Assembly (NCBI GenBank): GCA_026120185.1
Contig: JANUWF010001821.1
Location: forward strand, 1,302,001-1,366,000
Length of the DNA: 64,000 bases
From: Voacanga thouarsii
Lineage: Eukaryota > Streptophyta > Magnoliopsida > Gentianales > Apocynaceae
Reading direction: 5' to 3'
In this document: piece by piece, positions 48,568 through 59,427 of the stretch
Numbering within the stretch: the first letter of the stretch is position 1
Layout: each line of letters opens with the position of its first letter
Made by a program: the position numbers and the translations under genes
Notes under the pieces: model-generated
Told to the model about the DNA's origin: nothing
Database searches by the model: none
What the model saw: the letters and a program-made list of their open reading frames with translations, nothing else

Positions 48568-50228
48568 TATTCCCCTACACTTAGCTCTTTGCTTGTCCTC
48601 AAGCAAAGTATCAAGAACAAGTAGGCAAACACAAGGTTTCGTTAATCACTCAATCAATTTCAAAACTATATCTTCAATACTTTCTTCATTCAAGAACATA
48701 AAACACATGCTACTGCATCTTTCACAACGAATGCAAGACTTGTGTTAGTGATAAATGACTTAGTAGAACCATTCCAATACTTAACAATATTCTCAAACCA
48801 TTAGAAAGAATTTAGTCCAAAAAGAATATGCATTCCATATGCTTACTTTTCATACACTCTCTCCACTAATGCGAGCCATATCATGATTCTACTTATATCA
48901 AGTAGGACTTTTAAGCTTGTAATATAAGGCTAAAGACTTGTAATGTAGCTTATCAAACGAAGGATATAGGAGAATCAAAAGTCAAAGAAAAATTGAGAGT
49001 TAACAAGAAAAGGATAAACAAATTGAATTAATAATTTCCAACTTTTCTTGCTCTCCTATTCCAAAAATCTATCAAATCATAACCTTATATAGCAATTACA
49101 ACTCCACTCAAGCAAATCCTGCATTTTTTTCCTCTTTTTTCTTCAACTCTTCTTTTCATCAAATCTTTTCTATTTCTTTCACAAAATCACTCAAATTTCC
49201 AGCAATGTTGTCAAAGATTATGAACTCAACCTTTACAGTTCAATTACCATCCCTTTTGTGATCTTTTCCTTCTTCTTTCAATTTCCTTTTCTTTCACTGC
49301 TGTTGTTGTTTTTTTTTTTTTCACTTCTCTTCTTTCATTCTTTCTAGCAACTTTTTGCTTTCTTCCCTCACTTACTGCTACTCTTTTTTTCTTTTCTTGT
49401 TTTCACTCTCTCTTTTCTCTTTCTTTTTCTTTTCAGCTCAACTTGTTATTGATCTATGACTGAAAGTAACAAGTCATGATCTCTTTTCCCAACATTCTTC
49501 CTCAACATTTTCTTACATACACTTTCATCCATTAAGAGCATAAAGATTTGGAAAATTATTCAAACTATCATAAACAAGCAATGGACAAAATCTTGTGACG
49601 GGTTTTAAAGAAAGAACTCAACAATTTAGGCTTAAAATAGGCACTAGGGATAATATGAAAATAGGTAGGCTTGAAAAGTTCAAACTATCCAAAGAAGGCC
49701 TATTACTGTCATCCCTAAGTTAAATCATGACTGTCTTTTTTATTTCGCCTCGAGAAGTATTCAAGTAAGTTCTAGAATGCTCTATGAATTTTAGAAAAAA
49801 AACAGGTTTAAGAATAATGTAAAGCATTAGATCAAGAACTACTTTGTTCAAGTGAATGTAAAAAGTCATGCATAAGCCATAAATGATCTAGAACATATAC
49901 TCTATAATCCATCATAAAGACATGCGTTAAAAATATAGCTTGAAATCTCAAGAATTTGCACAAAAGTTTGATTTCAAAATTGGCTCAGAATTGGCTCCCA
50001 AGAAGGCTAAAGTATGTGTATAGAAGACTTGTCAATTAAATCACTCCCTCACACTTAAACGGGACATTGTCCTCAATGGCCAAATAAATATAACAACGAC
50101 TAAATAATGCTATGGGACCAAAAATATCGAGGAAAAGATAAGAAAGAAAATACTTCTATGATGGAGTAGCTCCAATTTTTCAAACTTTGTGCTCAAAATA
50201 AAATTGATAAAAACTTGGACAAAGTATA
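48568..50228 (-). other. Element B 3' interior, non-coding
   Basis: Holds the pyrimidine-rich block matching the Lys/Glu-rich segment of element A (49100-49470), and two copies of the composite motif (48568-48604 and 50041-50080). No RT, integrase or protease motif seen on either strand. Confidence 0.6.
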
Positions 50229-51047
50229 TCACCAAACCACTCCCCTACACTTAAGTTGGACACAGTCTTCGTTGATAACAAATAAACATAAGAAATCATC
50301 TCCAAAAGGGACTAAAAATAATAATGGGTTAGAAAGTATAAGTAATATTTTCCAAGTGCAGTAATGCTCCAAGAGGTATCTAAACTTGAGGTAAAGAGAA
50401 GGGTTTATCCAAAAGGACTTTATTCCTGTAAAACAAAACACAAATAAAAGCACAAGAAAAATAATAATAAAATAAAACATACTTGAATAAAAAAAAACAC
50501 TAAAGAAAAAGACTAAAATAATAAAATAATAAAAATAAAAATAAAACAAAAATTCTCTACATTCATCATGCTTCCTCATCAAACCTTTTGAAAAGACATT
50601 AAAGCTCAAAATAGAAGATATGCATGATAAATGTAAAATGAAGAATTGAGGATTTTGAAACATTGAGGGTTCATGAAAACGATTTGTCTTAGCAAAGCCA
50701 AACACATAAACCTCCTTCTCTAACATTCCTTTGGACACATAAATATCTTTTTTAACATATGAGTGCACATGGTATCTAACGGATGCATCCACTTTGAAAT
50801 AATCAATTAACCATTTAAAAGATTTTTTACAATTAAAATTCCCTTTTAAACTTAGCATTTGAGTTCTTAAAGATGGGATTGGAAAATCCTTACCTTTCAA
50901 CACATCTACAAAAACTAAGTTACCTTTCATTGAATGGGGTGAAGGGTAGAGATTACCACCATCTTCCAAGGACTTTTTACAATATAATATTGACAAATCC
51001 AACGCCTTGAAGCATGATAAATTCAACACATAATTATTTGGATCCAT
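50229..51047 (-). CDS. Shared unidentified ORF of family A/B (copy B, open)
   Basis: Opens at ATG 51047 (MDPNNYVLNLSC) and stays open for 272 codons. Roughly the first 165 residues look like a real protein: CKKSLEDGGNLYPSP, LVFVDVLKGKDFPIPSLRTQ, FKVDASVRYHVHSYVKK, LEKEVYVFGFAK, LHLSCISSILSFNVFSKGL. They are paralleled in element A (30089-30560). The rest is a Phe/Tyr-rich hydrophobic tail from T-rich DNA and may be fortuitous read-through. Further protein-like fragments lie upstream at about 51150-51390. No known family was recognised; it does not look like gag, protease, RT or integrase. It may be a captured host gene piece or a non-standard structural protein. Confidence 0.5.
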   Translation of the reverse strand: MDPNNYVLNLSCFKALDLSILYCKKSLEDGGNLYPSPHSMKGNLVFVDVLKGKDFPIPSLRTQMLSLKGNFNCKKSFKWLIDYFKVDASVRYHVHSYVKKDIYVSKGMLEKEVYVFGFAKTNRFHEPSMFQNPQFFILHLSCISSILSFNVFSKGLMRKHDECREFLFYFYFYYFIILVFFFSVFFYSSMFYFIIIFLVLLFVFCFTGIKSFWINPSLYLKFRYLLEHYCTWKILLILSNPLLFLVPFGDDFLCLFVINEDCVQLKCRGVVW

Positions 51048-51803
51048 ATTCTCCGAGAAAAGAAGAGGAACCTAGGAAATCATGTGACAAAGCGAGATTA
51101 GGATTATTAGTACATAGAGAATAATTGAATACCTCTGTTCCCATATTGGATAATTGTCCTTCATAGCATTTCTCCTTGGAGATTCTCTTGTTCTAGTGAA
51201 TGGGCCAGCATGAACTTATGATTCTCCTCAACAATCTTAACTAAGTGTTTCCTTTGATCGCACAATTGTTGGGAAGCTTCTTCATGTCACTGAACGGATG
51301 AATTTGTATTGGCAACAAAAGAATTCACTAATACCTTTAATGACATCTCACTGGAAACATCAATGTGAGCTTGTAATTTTGCCAATCAATACACTAATGT
51401 TTTTTTTCTTTCTTTTTTTTTTTTTGTTGAATGCAAGAAAAATGATGAACATGCAATAATGATGAATAATGCAATTTAATTCATGAAGACATGATAAAAA
51501 GAACAAAACAAAACGACCAAAATAAAATTATTTCAAACAGCAAAAATGACTTCATTGCTTTCCACGACCTATACCTATAAAAGATAAGAAGAAAGTTAGA
51601 TAACTAAAATTCATATTTAAAACAAAATTAAAAGAAGAAAAATTTAGTAAAATTAAATAACTAAATATACAATATATACAAACATACAAAGACAAATTAG
51701 TGATTATGAACATGTATATACCTATTTATATATTTACAACATATAGCGAAATTACAATACAATTATACAAACAACAACATAGGCACTTCTTTATACAAGG
51801 AAC

Positions 51804-51838
<35 letters not shown>

Positions 51839-51885
51839 CATATTTATATGGTTAAATTAACAAAATCCAAGCTCTCATGCTATTG
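51048..51885 (-). other. Element B leader and decayed upstream ORF
   Basis: Between the primer site and the shared ORF. Fragments such as HLVKIVEENHKFMLAHS (near 51200-51260, - strand) match element A near 29880. It contains a T-rich tract at 51403-51425 and an AT microsatellite at 51807-51832. Confidence 0.5.
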
Positions 51886-51910
51886 TTCTCCAGCAACGGC
51901 GCCAAAAATT
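51886..51910 (-). other. Primer-binding site of element B (tRNA-Asp type)
   Basis: On the - strand, TGGCGCCGTTGCTGGAGAA follows the LTR end CATCA after six bases. It is nearly the complement of a plant tRNA-Asp 3' end, the primer type used by Athila-like elements. Confidence 0.85.
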
Positions 51911-53452
51911 TGATGGGTCCGGACTTGGGTATAAAAATCATACAAAAACTAAGCACATTCCCAATCAAGTTTAAATTAAAATGTTCAACCCAAATCACAC
52001 ATATGAGCAAGCGTACTCATTATTAACCGAGCATAGGGTTCAAATGAGTTTCGATCTTCCAGGAATAAGTAGACATTAATTACATTTCTTTCATTGTTTA
52101 ACCGACTCGATAAAGTGAAAGACAAAGAAAAATAAAAGAAATGAAAATCAAAATAAAAATATATACATGTCAAGGATGGAGAAGTATGTAATTCAAACCA
52201 TTGTTTAGACAAATATGATCTTAAAGGACTTAATCATTATCATAACTAATCATTTTCTTAGCATCATAAAGGATTAAGATAGACTCACTTCTTTTTCAAT
52301 CCATGAAATCACTATCTTCTAGATAAATTAGAATCACTTGGTCTCGTCTCAACTAATTCACCTAAGAGATGTATTAAACACAATCCTTGATTAAATTCCC
52401 TTGGTCTCGGCGAATTTATAACATGAAATTAACCAATGAACCATTGGTCTCGACAAACATCAATTAACCTTTAATTACCCAATCCTCATCAACTAACCCC
52501 CTTGGTCTTGGCGAGTTAATTGACAACAAATATGAAATTAATCAATCGAAACTACCACCAACCCCCTTGGTCTCGGCGAGTTAATAGAAAGAACCAACCT
52601 CGTAATAAATACAAGTAATTAAATACCAAGAAAAATAATCAATTAATCAAAAGATAAAAGTACTCTAAATATTATAAATATCTAAAACAATGTCAAATTA
52701 TAATAAAGCAATTAACACATCATTGTTCAAGAAAAAGAAAACAAAGTAAAAGAAAGCACTCATAGACAAGCCTCATTTTTCTTCCTTTGAAGACTTTCTT
52801 GTACAACTCTCCTTGAATTTGAAGAATTCCTCCTTTGATTGAGTGGTTTTTTATGATGATCAATGAATTCTCTCTTTTTTTTTCCCCTTGTGTTTTTCAT
52901 CTACTTATAGGCTTAGGAAGTGTCTAAACTCGTAGTTATAGTGTTCTTGGCCAAGTAGAAGTTGGAAGATACTAAAACTCCTCAAATTACCAAAAATCGC
53001 GTAGAAAAATTACAGTACTACCTTAGCTTCAGGGCACAGCCGGTGCCGCCTTGACTCTCGAAGCCGGCACCAGTTGTGTTCTACTTCTCTACTTGTTTGC
53101 CAATTTTTTTTTTAATTTTGCACAATGTGTTCCAGAATGTAGCCGACGCCGATTCCAACTTCACAGCTAGTGCCGCCTTGGTTCTGTTCTGTTTCAACAA
53201 TTTTTCCGTCACTTCGAAGTTCGTTTCAACAGTGCACGGTCGGCGCTAGTTCTAGGGCCCTAGCCGGTGCCGCCTCTCCTCTGTTTTGCGACATTTTTAT
53301 TTCGTTTTACCCTAAAAATCTGAAATAAAGAACAAAATACCTTTCCAAGGAAAAAATCTCAAATATGAAGGAATATGACTAGTTATTGAACAAGATGTAT
53401 TGCAAAAGAATCTTAAATAACTAGAAAAATATGACTAATTTAGTCCCTATCA
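51911..53452 (-). repeat. 5' LTR of element B (1542 bp)
   Basis: Aligns along its whole length with 47018-48567. On the - strand it begins TGATAGGGACTAAATTAG and ends GACCCATCA next to the primer site. It carries the same palindromic words (53038-53280). Confidence 0.93.
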
Positions 53453-54808
53453 TTAACCTGTAAGTTAAAATCCCTAACTCTATTCTCAACTTATGCTAAA
53501 ATGATTAATCTTTTCTTAAAGATATTAATACTTTAATTAATCAATTGTCATAAATTAACAACAAAGTTGATAAACTCACAAGGTATCACCAGTATCAAGT
53601 TACATACCCAGTTAACCTTAAAAATATGCACTTAATTATCAAATAATTCCATATTAACTTAGTTAAGCCAGTTAAACCTCAAAACAAAACCAAGTCAATA
53701 GGTGCTATTTACACAATTTAATCAAGAGATTAATTATCTTAGTAATACAACTATGTGAATTAAAAGTTTGTTAACCATACACAATTAATCTAACATAATT
53801 GATGAACATAAAATCAAGAATTGTATGAATACTCAAGAGGTAATCTTAATATGATCAAATACCACATCTTCAATATATGAATCTCAAAGTATCAAAAACT
53901 AACATCAAAATACAGCCCTTAAAATATAGATAAAACTTTTAATTGTTTGAATACAAAAGAAACTAAAACAAAACAATCTAGAAATAAGAAAGAACAAAAG
54001 AAAGATTAAATGATAACACTTGAGAAGTTCACAATCTCAAATCTTCTTGCCTTCTTCCCTTCTCCTCCTTCCCTAGCCTTTTTTTATACTTTTCCCACAA
54101 AGAGTTATGTCTTTGAAGAAATATATTCAGTCATCTCTAAATTTGAATGTTTTCCATCTTTATATAGAGTCCTTAAATCGTCATGGATTGAATTTGGGAA
54201 GCTTAAACTATCATTGAATTAATTTAGGACTTTTTAAACACATTAGGACATATGCACAGCCTATATACATGGGCATGCAGCTTCATCGTGTATGCCTTTT
54301 CTTGAAAACAGCTCAGTGGTAACATGATCACAATGCATGACCATGCGTCCTGGCTGTGCATATGCACGGTTAGACGCACGACCGTATGTTTATTAGAACA
54401 TCTTTTTCTCTTGAAATCTACAAACTTCTAGGGTTGAAATTATTCCTCATTTTGCACAGGCACATACACGACTGTGCATGTCTCCTGGAACTTTTCTATT
54501 TTGCATGGCTTGATGCTTGGCCATGCATCAGACCGTGCCCCTAGATCAGGCCATACATCAGACCGTGCCCCTTAAAAACATATAAAACTTTGCTTAAGGA
54601 TATGTTCCAAGACTTAAAATGTGTAGCAATCGTCCTAAGTGAAAAAAATAGATCAATAAAAGCAATTTCTATTCATTTTTCATCAAGAAACTCTAAAACA
54701 TGAGAAAACACATATTGAGTAGAAAATCAACCTCAATCAGTTAAAATCATGAACAAAAGCTAAGAAAAAGTACTATAAAAATATGACTTTTTCACACCTA
54801 ACAAGAAT

Positions 54809-55740
54809 CACGGCTAGATATCTTAGACGAGCTAGTTTGTACATCTGATTGGTAGGAATCTTTTGAGACTATTGCTTTGAACTCCTTTACACTCACTACC
54901 TTCGTTAAAAGTGCAGAGTTGCTTCCTTCGTGCAAGTCCAACATGACACTCTATCATCCTTCTTCAGCCCGAATGATTGAGATTGTCTCATTCAAAGAGG
55001 ACAGCTCTTCTTTTCCCAAAATCTGTATTCTAACAACATCGAAATTAATATTAAGACCTATAAGAAATTTAAAAATATAGTCTTCTTCGATAAATCTTTT
55101 TAGAAACACAGAATTTTTGTTGCTGCGCATCTTAATACATTGATAATAATCCAATTCCTACTACAAATTCTACAGTAAACTCGAGTATTCAATAAAAGTT
55201 TGAGTTCCCTATTTAGTTGCTGAAATCCTTATCTTGATTTCGTAAATTTGGGCAGTATTTTGGACCTTTGAATATGTTTGTCAGATAGTGTCCCAAATCT
55301 CTTTGGTGTTTCTGAGAAACATAAATTATCACTAATCTCTAGTTGTATCGAATTCCAAAGCCATGACATCACCATTGAATCTTGTTCATCCCACGCTATA
55401 TTTGTGAGGACTTTTGAAGGACCTGTGCCAATCAAATGGCTAATTTTCTCTTTGCCCTTCAAGAATGTACGAATGAGTTGTGACCACTTCAAATACTTTT
55501 TTCCATTCAAACGGTATGCTAATTGTATGGGCTGCAAATGTCTGGTTAAATTGGCAATAGTATTCTCTATTGCAACTGCATCAATTACAGGGCTGATAGG
55601 GCTAGTTTTGTTGATATGAGATATTTTTTATAGAAGGGACAGAAAAAAAGATAAGAGGAAAGGCCGGGAAAATAAAAGGATTGTTGGAGATGAAAAAGAA
55701 AGGAATTCAGCTAGAAGAAAATCAAAGTTCTAGGGCAAAG
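54809..55740 (-). pseudogene. Copia E gag, decayed
   Basis: The - strand reading from 55537 (MQPIQLAYRLNGKKYLKWSQ) shows the copia gag pattern LNG..Y..W...., then SHLIGTGP and a WDEQDSMVMSWLWNSI stretch. Part two at 55154-54954 (YYQCIKMRSNKNSVFLKRFIEE, FLIGLNINFDVVRIQILG) continues in another frame. Sequence between 55537 and the primer site (55741-55758) is leader. It is cut at 54803/54804 by element C and should continue at 35527. Confidence 0.87.
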
Positions 55741-55758
55741 TTGATAACTTTGATATCA
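55741..55758 (-). other. Primer-binding site of copia E
   Basis: On the - strand, TGATATCAAAGTTATCAA directly follows the LTR end. It is a mutated form of the TGGTATCAGAGC initiator-Met tRNA site standard for copia elements. Confidence 0.75.
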
Positions 55759-55976
55759 ACTTGAATTCTGGGATGGTTTTCTTGTATTGAATTAATAGCA
55801 TACAACTACTATTTATGTAAAACTGTAGACATCTAAAAAGCGAAAAAAAAAATCACCTAATTAATCTCCTACAAACCAGCTAGAGATTATATATCAATTA
55901 GGATCTCTACAAAACAGAAAACCTCCTAATTAATTTACACAAAATAGAATCAAATAAAATCTTTCATAATTTAACA
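55759..55976 (-). repeat. 5' LTR of copia E (218 bp)
   Basis: Pairs with 25621-25837. On the - strand it begins TGTTAAATTATG at the GTAAG duplication and ends AATTCAAGT at the primer site. Confidence 0.9.
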
Positions 55977-55981
55977 GTAAG

Positions 55982-56672
55982 CTATTGCAGTGGTACATAA
56001 TTTGAAGGCAAAAGATTGCAATAGGACTTTCCATTTGAGAGAGGCTGCCTGGTTTAAGGCAATCTAGTTCTGATCTCTGAATCTGTGCAATATCTGAGCA
56101 CATTTTGTACTTTCGCTCAAATTTGTGCTTTATATTTCCCTTTAGCCACCTTACAACTATATTATATATGAAGAGTAGTGGCAATTGCATTGTGTTTATT
56201 TATTAGCCCACTTTTTTTCATCTAGATGCTCCATTACTTGTTCACTAAATGTACTTGAAAGACTTGTTCCAGCAATCCATTCTCCAAAGAGTTGAAGACT
56301 GACCTTGATGTTATGTTGTGTATTGCTGTAAGAATGATGGCCTAATTGTAGTTTAGCCTCTAAGACGTTAATGGCTATTGTTTGTATGTATAGAGGATAG
56401 GAATAATACCAAATGACAGCATATGCTTTTATAAAGAGAAATATGACCTTCATTATAGGATTAAAAAATGTTTGTTTGATTGGTTTCTATTTGGTTTAGT
56501 TTTTTCCATTGATTTTCTCTAATTTTCTGCTTTTTGAAAATAGAAAATTGAGTAGGAAGTTGTGTGCCCTACAGTTTTTGCATTATTAGATGAGGCTTTG
56601 AATTCTACCAAATGTGAAAACTCATAACTCTATCATCTTTCTCCATAACCTTGCCAGTGGCCCTGGCCTTCT
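55982..56672 (+). pseudogene. Partial duplicate of the PHD gene 3' region (right half)
   Basis: Continues the alignment broken at 25620: it matches the parent from about 18331 to about 18985 (3' UTR and downstream DNA). The five bases GTAAG just before it (55977-55981) are the second copy of the insertion duplication. It carries scattered substitutions and a few small indels (for example near 56185 and 56540). It is non-coding in the parent, so open frames here have no meaning. Similarity ends near 56672, beside the LINE. Confidence 0.92.
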
Positions 56673-56679
56673 TTTTACC

Positions 56680-58104
56680 CTGGTTCTCTTTTTGGTTTTA
56701 ATAAAAAAATATAAATGTATACTGATAAAAACGAAGGTACAAAGTTTAAGCTACCAGGCAGCAATCAAGTATATAAAAGAAGCTACAAAAAGTAACTAGA
56801 AGCAATGGACTCATATAAAGTCAAAATATGAGGATAGAAGACAACAATAGCTCTGTATACATGTATTTTAATCTTTTTGATACATCAATCGGTCTACAAT
56901 TTGCTCCATCAAAGGCTACCATGTTCCTTAAGTTTCAAATATAATAAGCTATGCTGTTAATTCCGACACTTTAACCTTGGATGGCCATGACGTCCCTCTA
57001 GTTTCCTTTATCTTCCACTTAACCTTCTTAAGGTTGGTTGACATAACTTGTCTGACATGAATCTACCATTTGATTTCGTCCCAAACCGGCTTCGTGATTA
57101 GATGGCAAAAGAACAAATTATTGCTTTTCTCTCGACTTGCCCATGACAAAGGAGACAAGTGGGATCATTGGATACAAATGAAAGACTATCCCTAGTTCGA
57201 AGCTTTTCTTTAAGACCCAACCATAAAACGAAAGAATGCTTTGATGTTATCACTTTATTCCAAATCATCTTATGCCAAGCAACTGGGCTGCATCTTAGTC
57301 TGAAATACTCGTATGCTAACTGGGTGAATGACCGCTGTCAACATTCCCAATAGGTAAGCAGTGCCTCGGTTCGTGTTGATGTCTATACATCTACTAGGAT
57401 GGTATCTCAAATATGTAGTAAAGGTTTGAAGAGGCTTGGATATTGCCTTTTAGTATTAACTGTCTAGATGGAATATGACCCAATATAGTGATGGTGAATC
57501 TATTAAACTCATAAAGATGCTTTGTTCACTTGAATATCCCAAAATCACTTTGACTAAAAGGACATGATTCTAAGTTGTCAGTTTATAGAGGCCTAGGCCA
57601 CCTTCGTTCTTTGGTAGGCAAATGTCCTTCCACGCCACCAAGGCTTGCTTAGAATTCTAAAGGAATTTTTGTGTCAATTGATTGAGCTGGTTGATAACTA
57701 GAAAAAATGGATAGTCAGAAACATTCGATACCTTGCATGATAGAACGAATCAACTTGAGTTAACCAGCATAAGACAGAGTTATAGCTGGCCAACGACTAA
57801 TAGTTCCAGCTAATTTGTCAATCAGAGGCTGGTAGTAGACCACCTTCATTCGAGCAGCTACAATAGGTAGGCCAAAATATCAGAATGGGAACTCACCAAA
57901 TTAGAACCCTGACAAGGTGCCAAGGTTAGTATGTCTTGTCCCCAGACCTAAATAGAATATATATTCGTCTTCAAGCAATTCACTGAAATGCTAGTACTTC
58001 TTCAAATTCAATAAAGCACTAGTAAAGGATACTAACAGAATACAAATCACCTTTGGCAAATAGTAGGAGATCATCCACAAAGGCTAAGTGGATGAGGCCA
58101 AGGA
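56680..58104 (-). pseudogene. LINE (L1-type) fragment: end of reverse transcriptase and zf-RVT domain
   Basis: Read leftwards on the - strand, it opens with GLIHLAFVDDLLLFAKGD, with FVDD at 58070-58081, the non-LTR RT active-site box. It then gives YFGLPIVAARMK, PLIDKLAGTISRWPA and an LSYAG stretch (57770-57860), as in plant LINE RT C-termini. A zinc-binding RVT-type region with LLCHGQVEKS and WDEIKWQIHV is near 57050-57170. Many stops are present. The left part (56680-56870) is a 3' UTR-like, T/A-rich tail. The upstream part of the LINE is cut at 58104 by the gypsy insertion and lies outside the window. Confidence 0.85.
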
Positions 58105-59381
58105 TGTAATGCCCCAACTACCTACGTAGCCTAAAAGGGCGAGAATATCACCCTGTTCAAAAGACTAGTGGTCTTTATAATTTTGGTAAAGATTAAAAAA
58201 AAAAAATCCAAAACATAAACTAAAGCTTATTACAAGTGTTTCAATATCTATATAAGGTCTCAAGGATAAAACAATAAATAAATAGTCTCTAAATGAAAGT
58301 ACATAAGCATAAATAAAGTCTTCAATCTCTTAAATGTGCTTAAATTTGTCAAAGTAGCAGTTTCCTAAAAATCATGTCATAAAGAGTATGAGAATTACTT
58401 TATCGTAAGTTCTGGGTGTACTCTTGAACATTTTAAATTTTTTTTATGTGATACAAGTTTAAATAATTGGGAAGAAACATTTGCAATCCATTACAGTGAA
58501 AATATTGCGTGGTTGTTTGCATGCTTTTACACAATAGACTATGAAAAGTTTTAGAAAATAACCACTCATAAAAAGATAGACTATGGAACCCTGCATCATA
58601 GTCTAATATCATGAAACCCTATGTCATAACAAGACACTGTGAAACCCTGCATCATAGTGTAGTGGGTGATCGGCTAACTGAGTGAGATACTCCTCTATCT
58701 CCTATCACTGGGTATTTATCTCCGAATAGTAGTTCACCTAGACTGAGTTGCTAACTCAAATTGACCTGACTTATTAGTACCGGCGTCTTATCTAAAAAGA
58801 GTTCATCTTCTAGAAGTGACCCCTACCGGAAGACTTATTATAACCTTCAAAAACTAGTACTAGCAACCTATCCTTATTGAGTACTCAAAGTTTTTTTATA
58901 CTGCTTAAGAATTTTCTCAAACAAACATCTTTTTGCTACCTTGAACAGGCAATCATGGTTTAGTGCAGTTTTATTTGAAGACTTTATTAAGTAAAACCAA
59001 TGCTTTTCTTTTTGAGTGTTTTTGTTTGATCAAAATATCATTTGATATAAAAGAGGAAATTTTAACTATGCTTGCATTCCACATGTAAGTTTTCTTCAAG
59101 AAAGTATTCAAAACATCAATAATTTGCAAACGAAGGCATCGTTTATCAATAGTTCATCCAAATGACTTACTTTCTCAACTTATTTTGTTTATTCTAAGAT
59201 TATTGTGTTGCCGTTTGACCTTGGAAATCCTCTTCTTCTATTATAGAAAATTAAAATACTTAATCAATCACCACTATAATTAGCCTCACAATAAAGTACT
59301 CGCGTTCAAATTTTCTACTCTACCTAGGCACATAAAGTTAAATCCCCCAAGATAAAGTTCACACAACCTGCGTACTACCAC

Positions 59382-59427
<46 letters not shown>

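Larger units (their letters stand above)
47018..53452 (-). mobile_element. Non-autonomous LTR retrotransposon B (family A/B), complete
   Basis: Full-length copy of 6435 bp with TSD TTAAC (47013-47017 and 53453-53457), inserted in the 5' LTR of element C. LTRs: 47018-48567 and 51911-53452. It has a primer site, a polypurine tract and an interior of about 3.3 kb with one conserved unidentified ORF and no pol. It is the better reference for the family because element A has lost part of its 5' LTR and its primer site. Confidence 0.93.
35533..54803 (-). mobile_element. Athila-like LTR retrotransposon C with nested hAT (D) and element B
   Basis: The TSD AGAAT lies at 35528-35532 and 54804-54808, inside copia E. 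LTRs run TGTT...AACA on the - strand. The primer site next to the right LTR, TGGTGTCGTTGCCAGGGA (46599-46616, - strand), resembles the tRNA-Asp-type site of Athila/Tat elements. The interior has gag, then an Athila ORF-1-like segment. No protease, RT, RNase H or integrase was found, so the copy is non-autonomous or internally deleted. Without D and B it is about 9.1 kb. Confidence 0.87.
46623..54803 (-). repeat. 5' LTR of element C, split by element B
   Basis: Two parts, 46623-47017 and 53458-54803 (about 1.74 kb in total without B), align with the 3' LTR at 35533-37190. The palindromic GCATGG/GCACGG word cluster recurs at 54250-54570. The LTR ends at 54803 next to the AGAAT duplication. Confidence 0.9.
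25621..55976 (-). mobile_element. Copia element E with nested insertions A, C, D and B
   Basis: The flanks are GTAAG (25616-25620) and GTAAG (55977-55981), a 5-bp target duplication inside the duplicated PHD 3' region. Removing the nested elements leaves about 4.9 kb, a usual copia length. On the - strand the order is LTR, primer site, gag (right), integrase (34.1-35.5 kb), RT and RNase H (left), polypurine tract, LTR. The LTR end sequence AATTCAAGT is the same at both copies, so this element ends in GT rather than the usual CA. All coding parts are broken. Confidence 0.9.

Noticed and set aside
50229..50550. Hydrophobic C-terminal part of the 272-codon ORF of element B as a membrane protein
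   Set aside because: It coincides with a T-rich low-complexity stretch and is not matched as protein in element A, so it is probably read-through of non-coding DNA.
47092..52212. Similar small - strand open frames at 47092-47319 and 51985-52212 as a gene family
   Set aside because: They occupy the same position in the two LTRs of element B (with a counterpart at 33832-34026 in A), so their similarity is LTR similarity.
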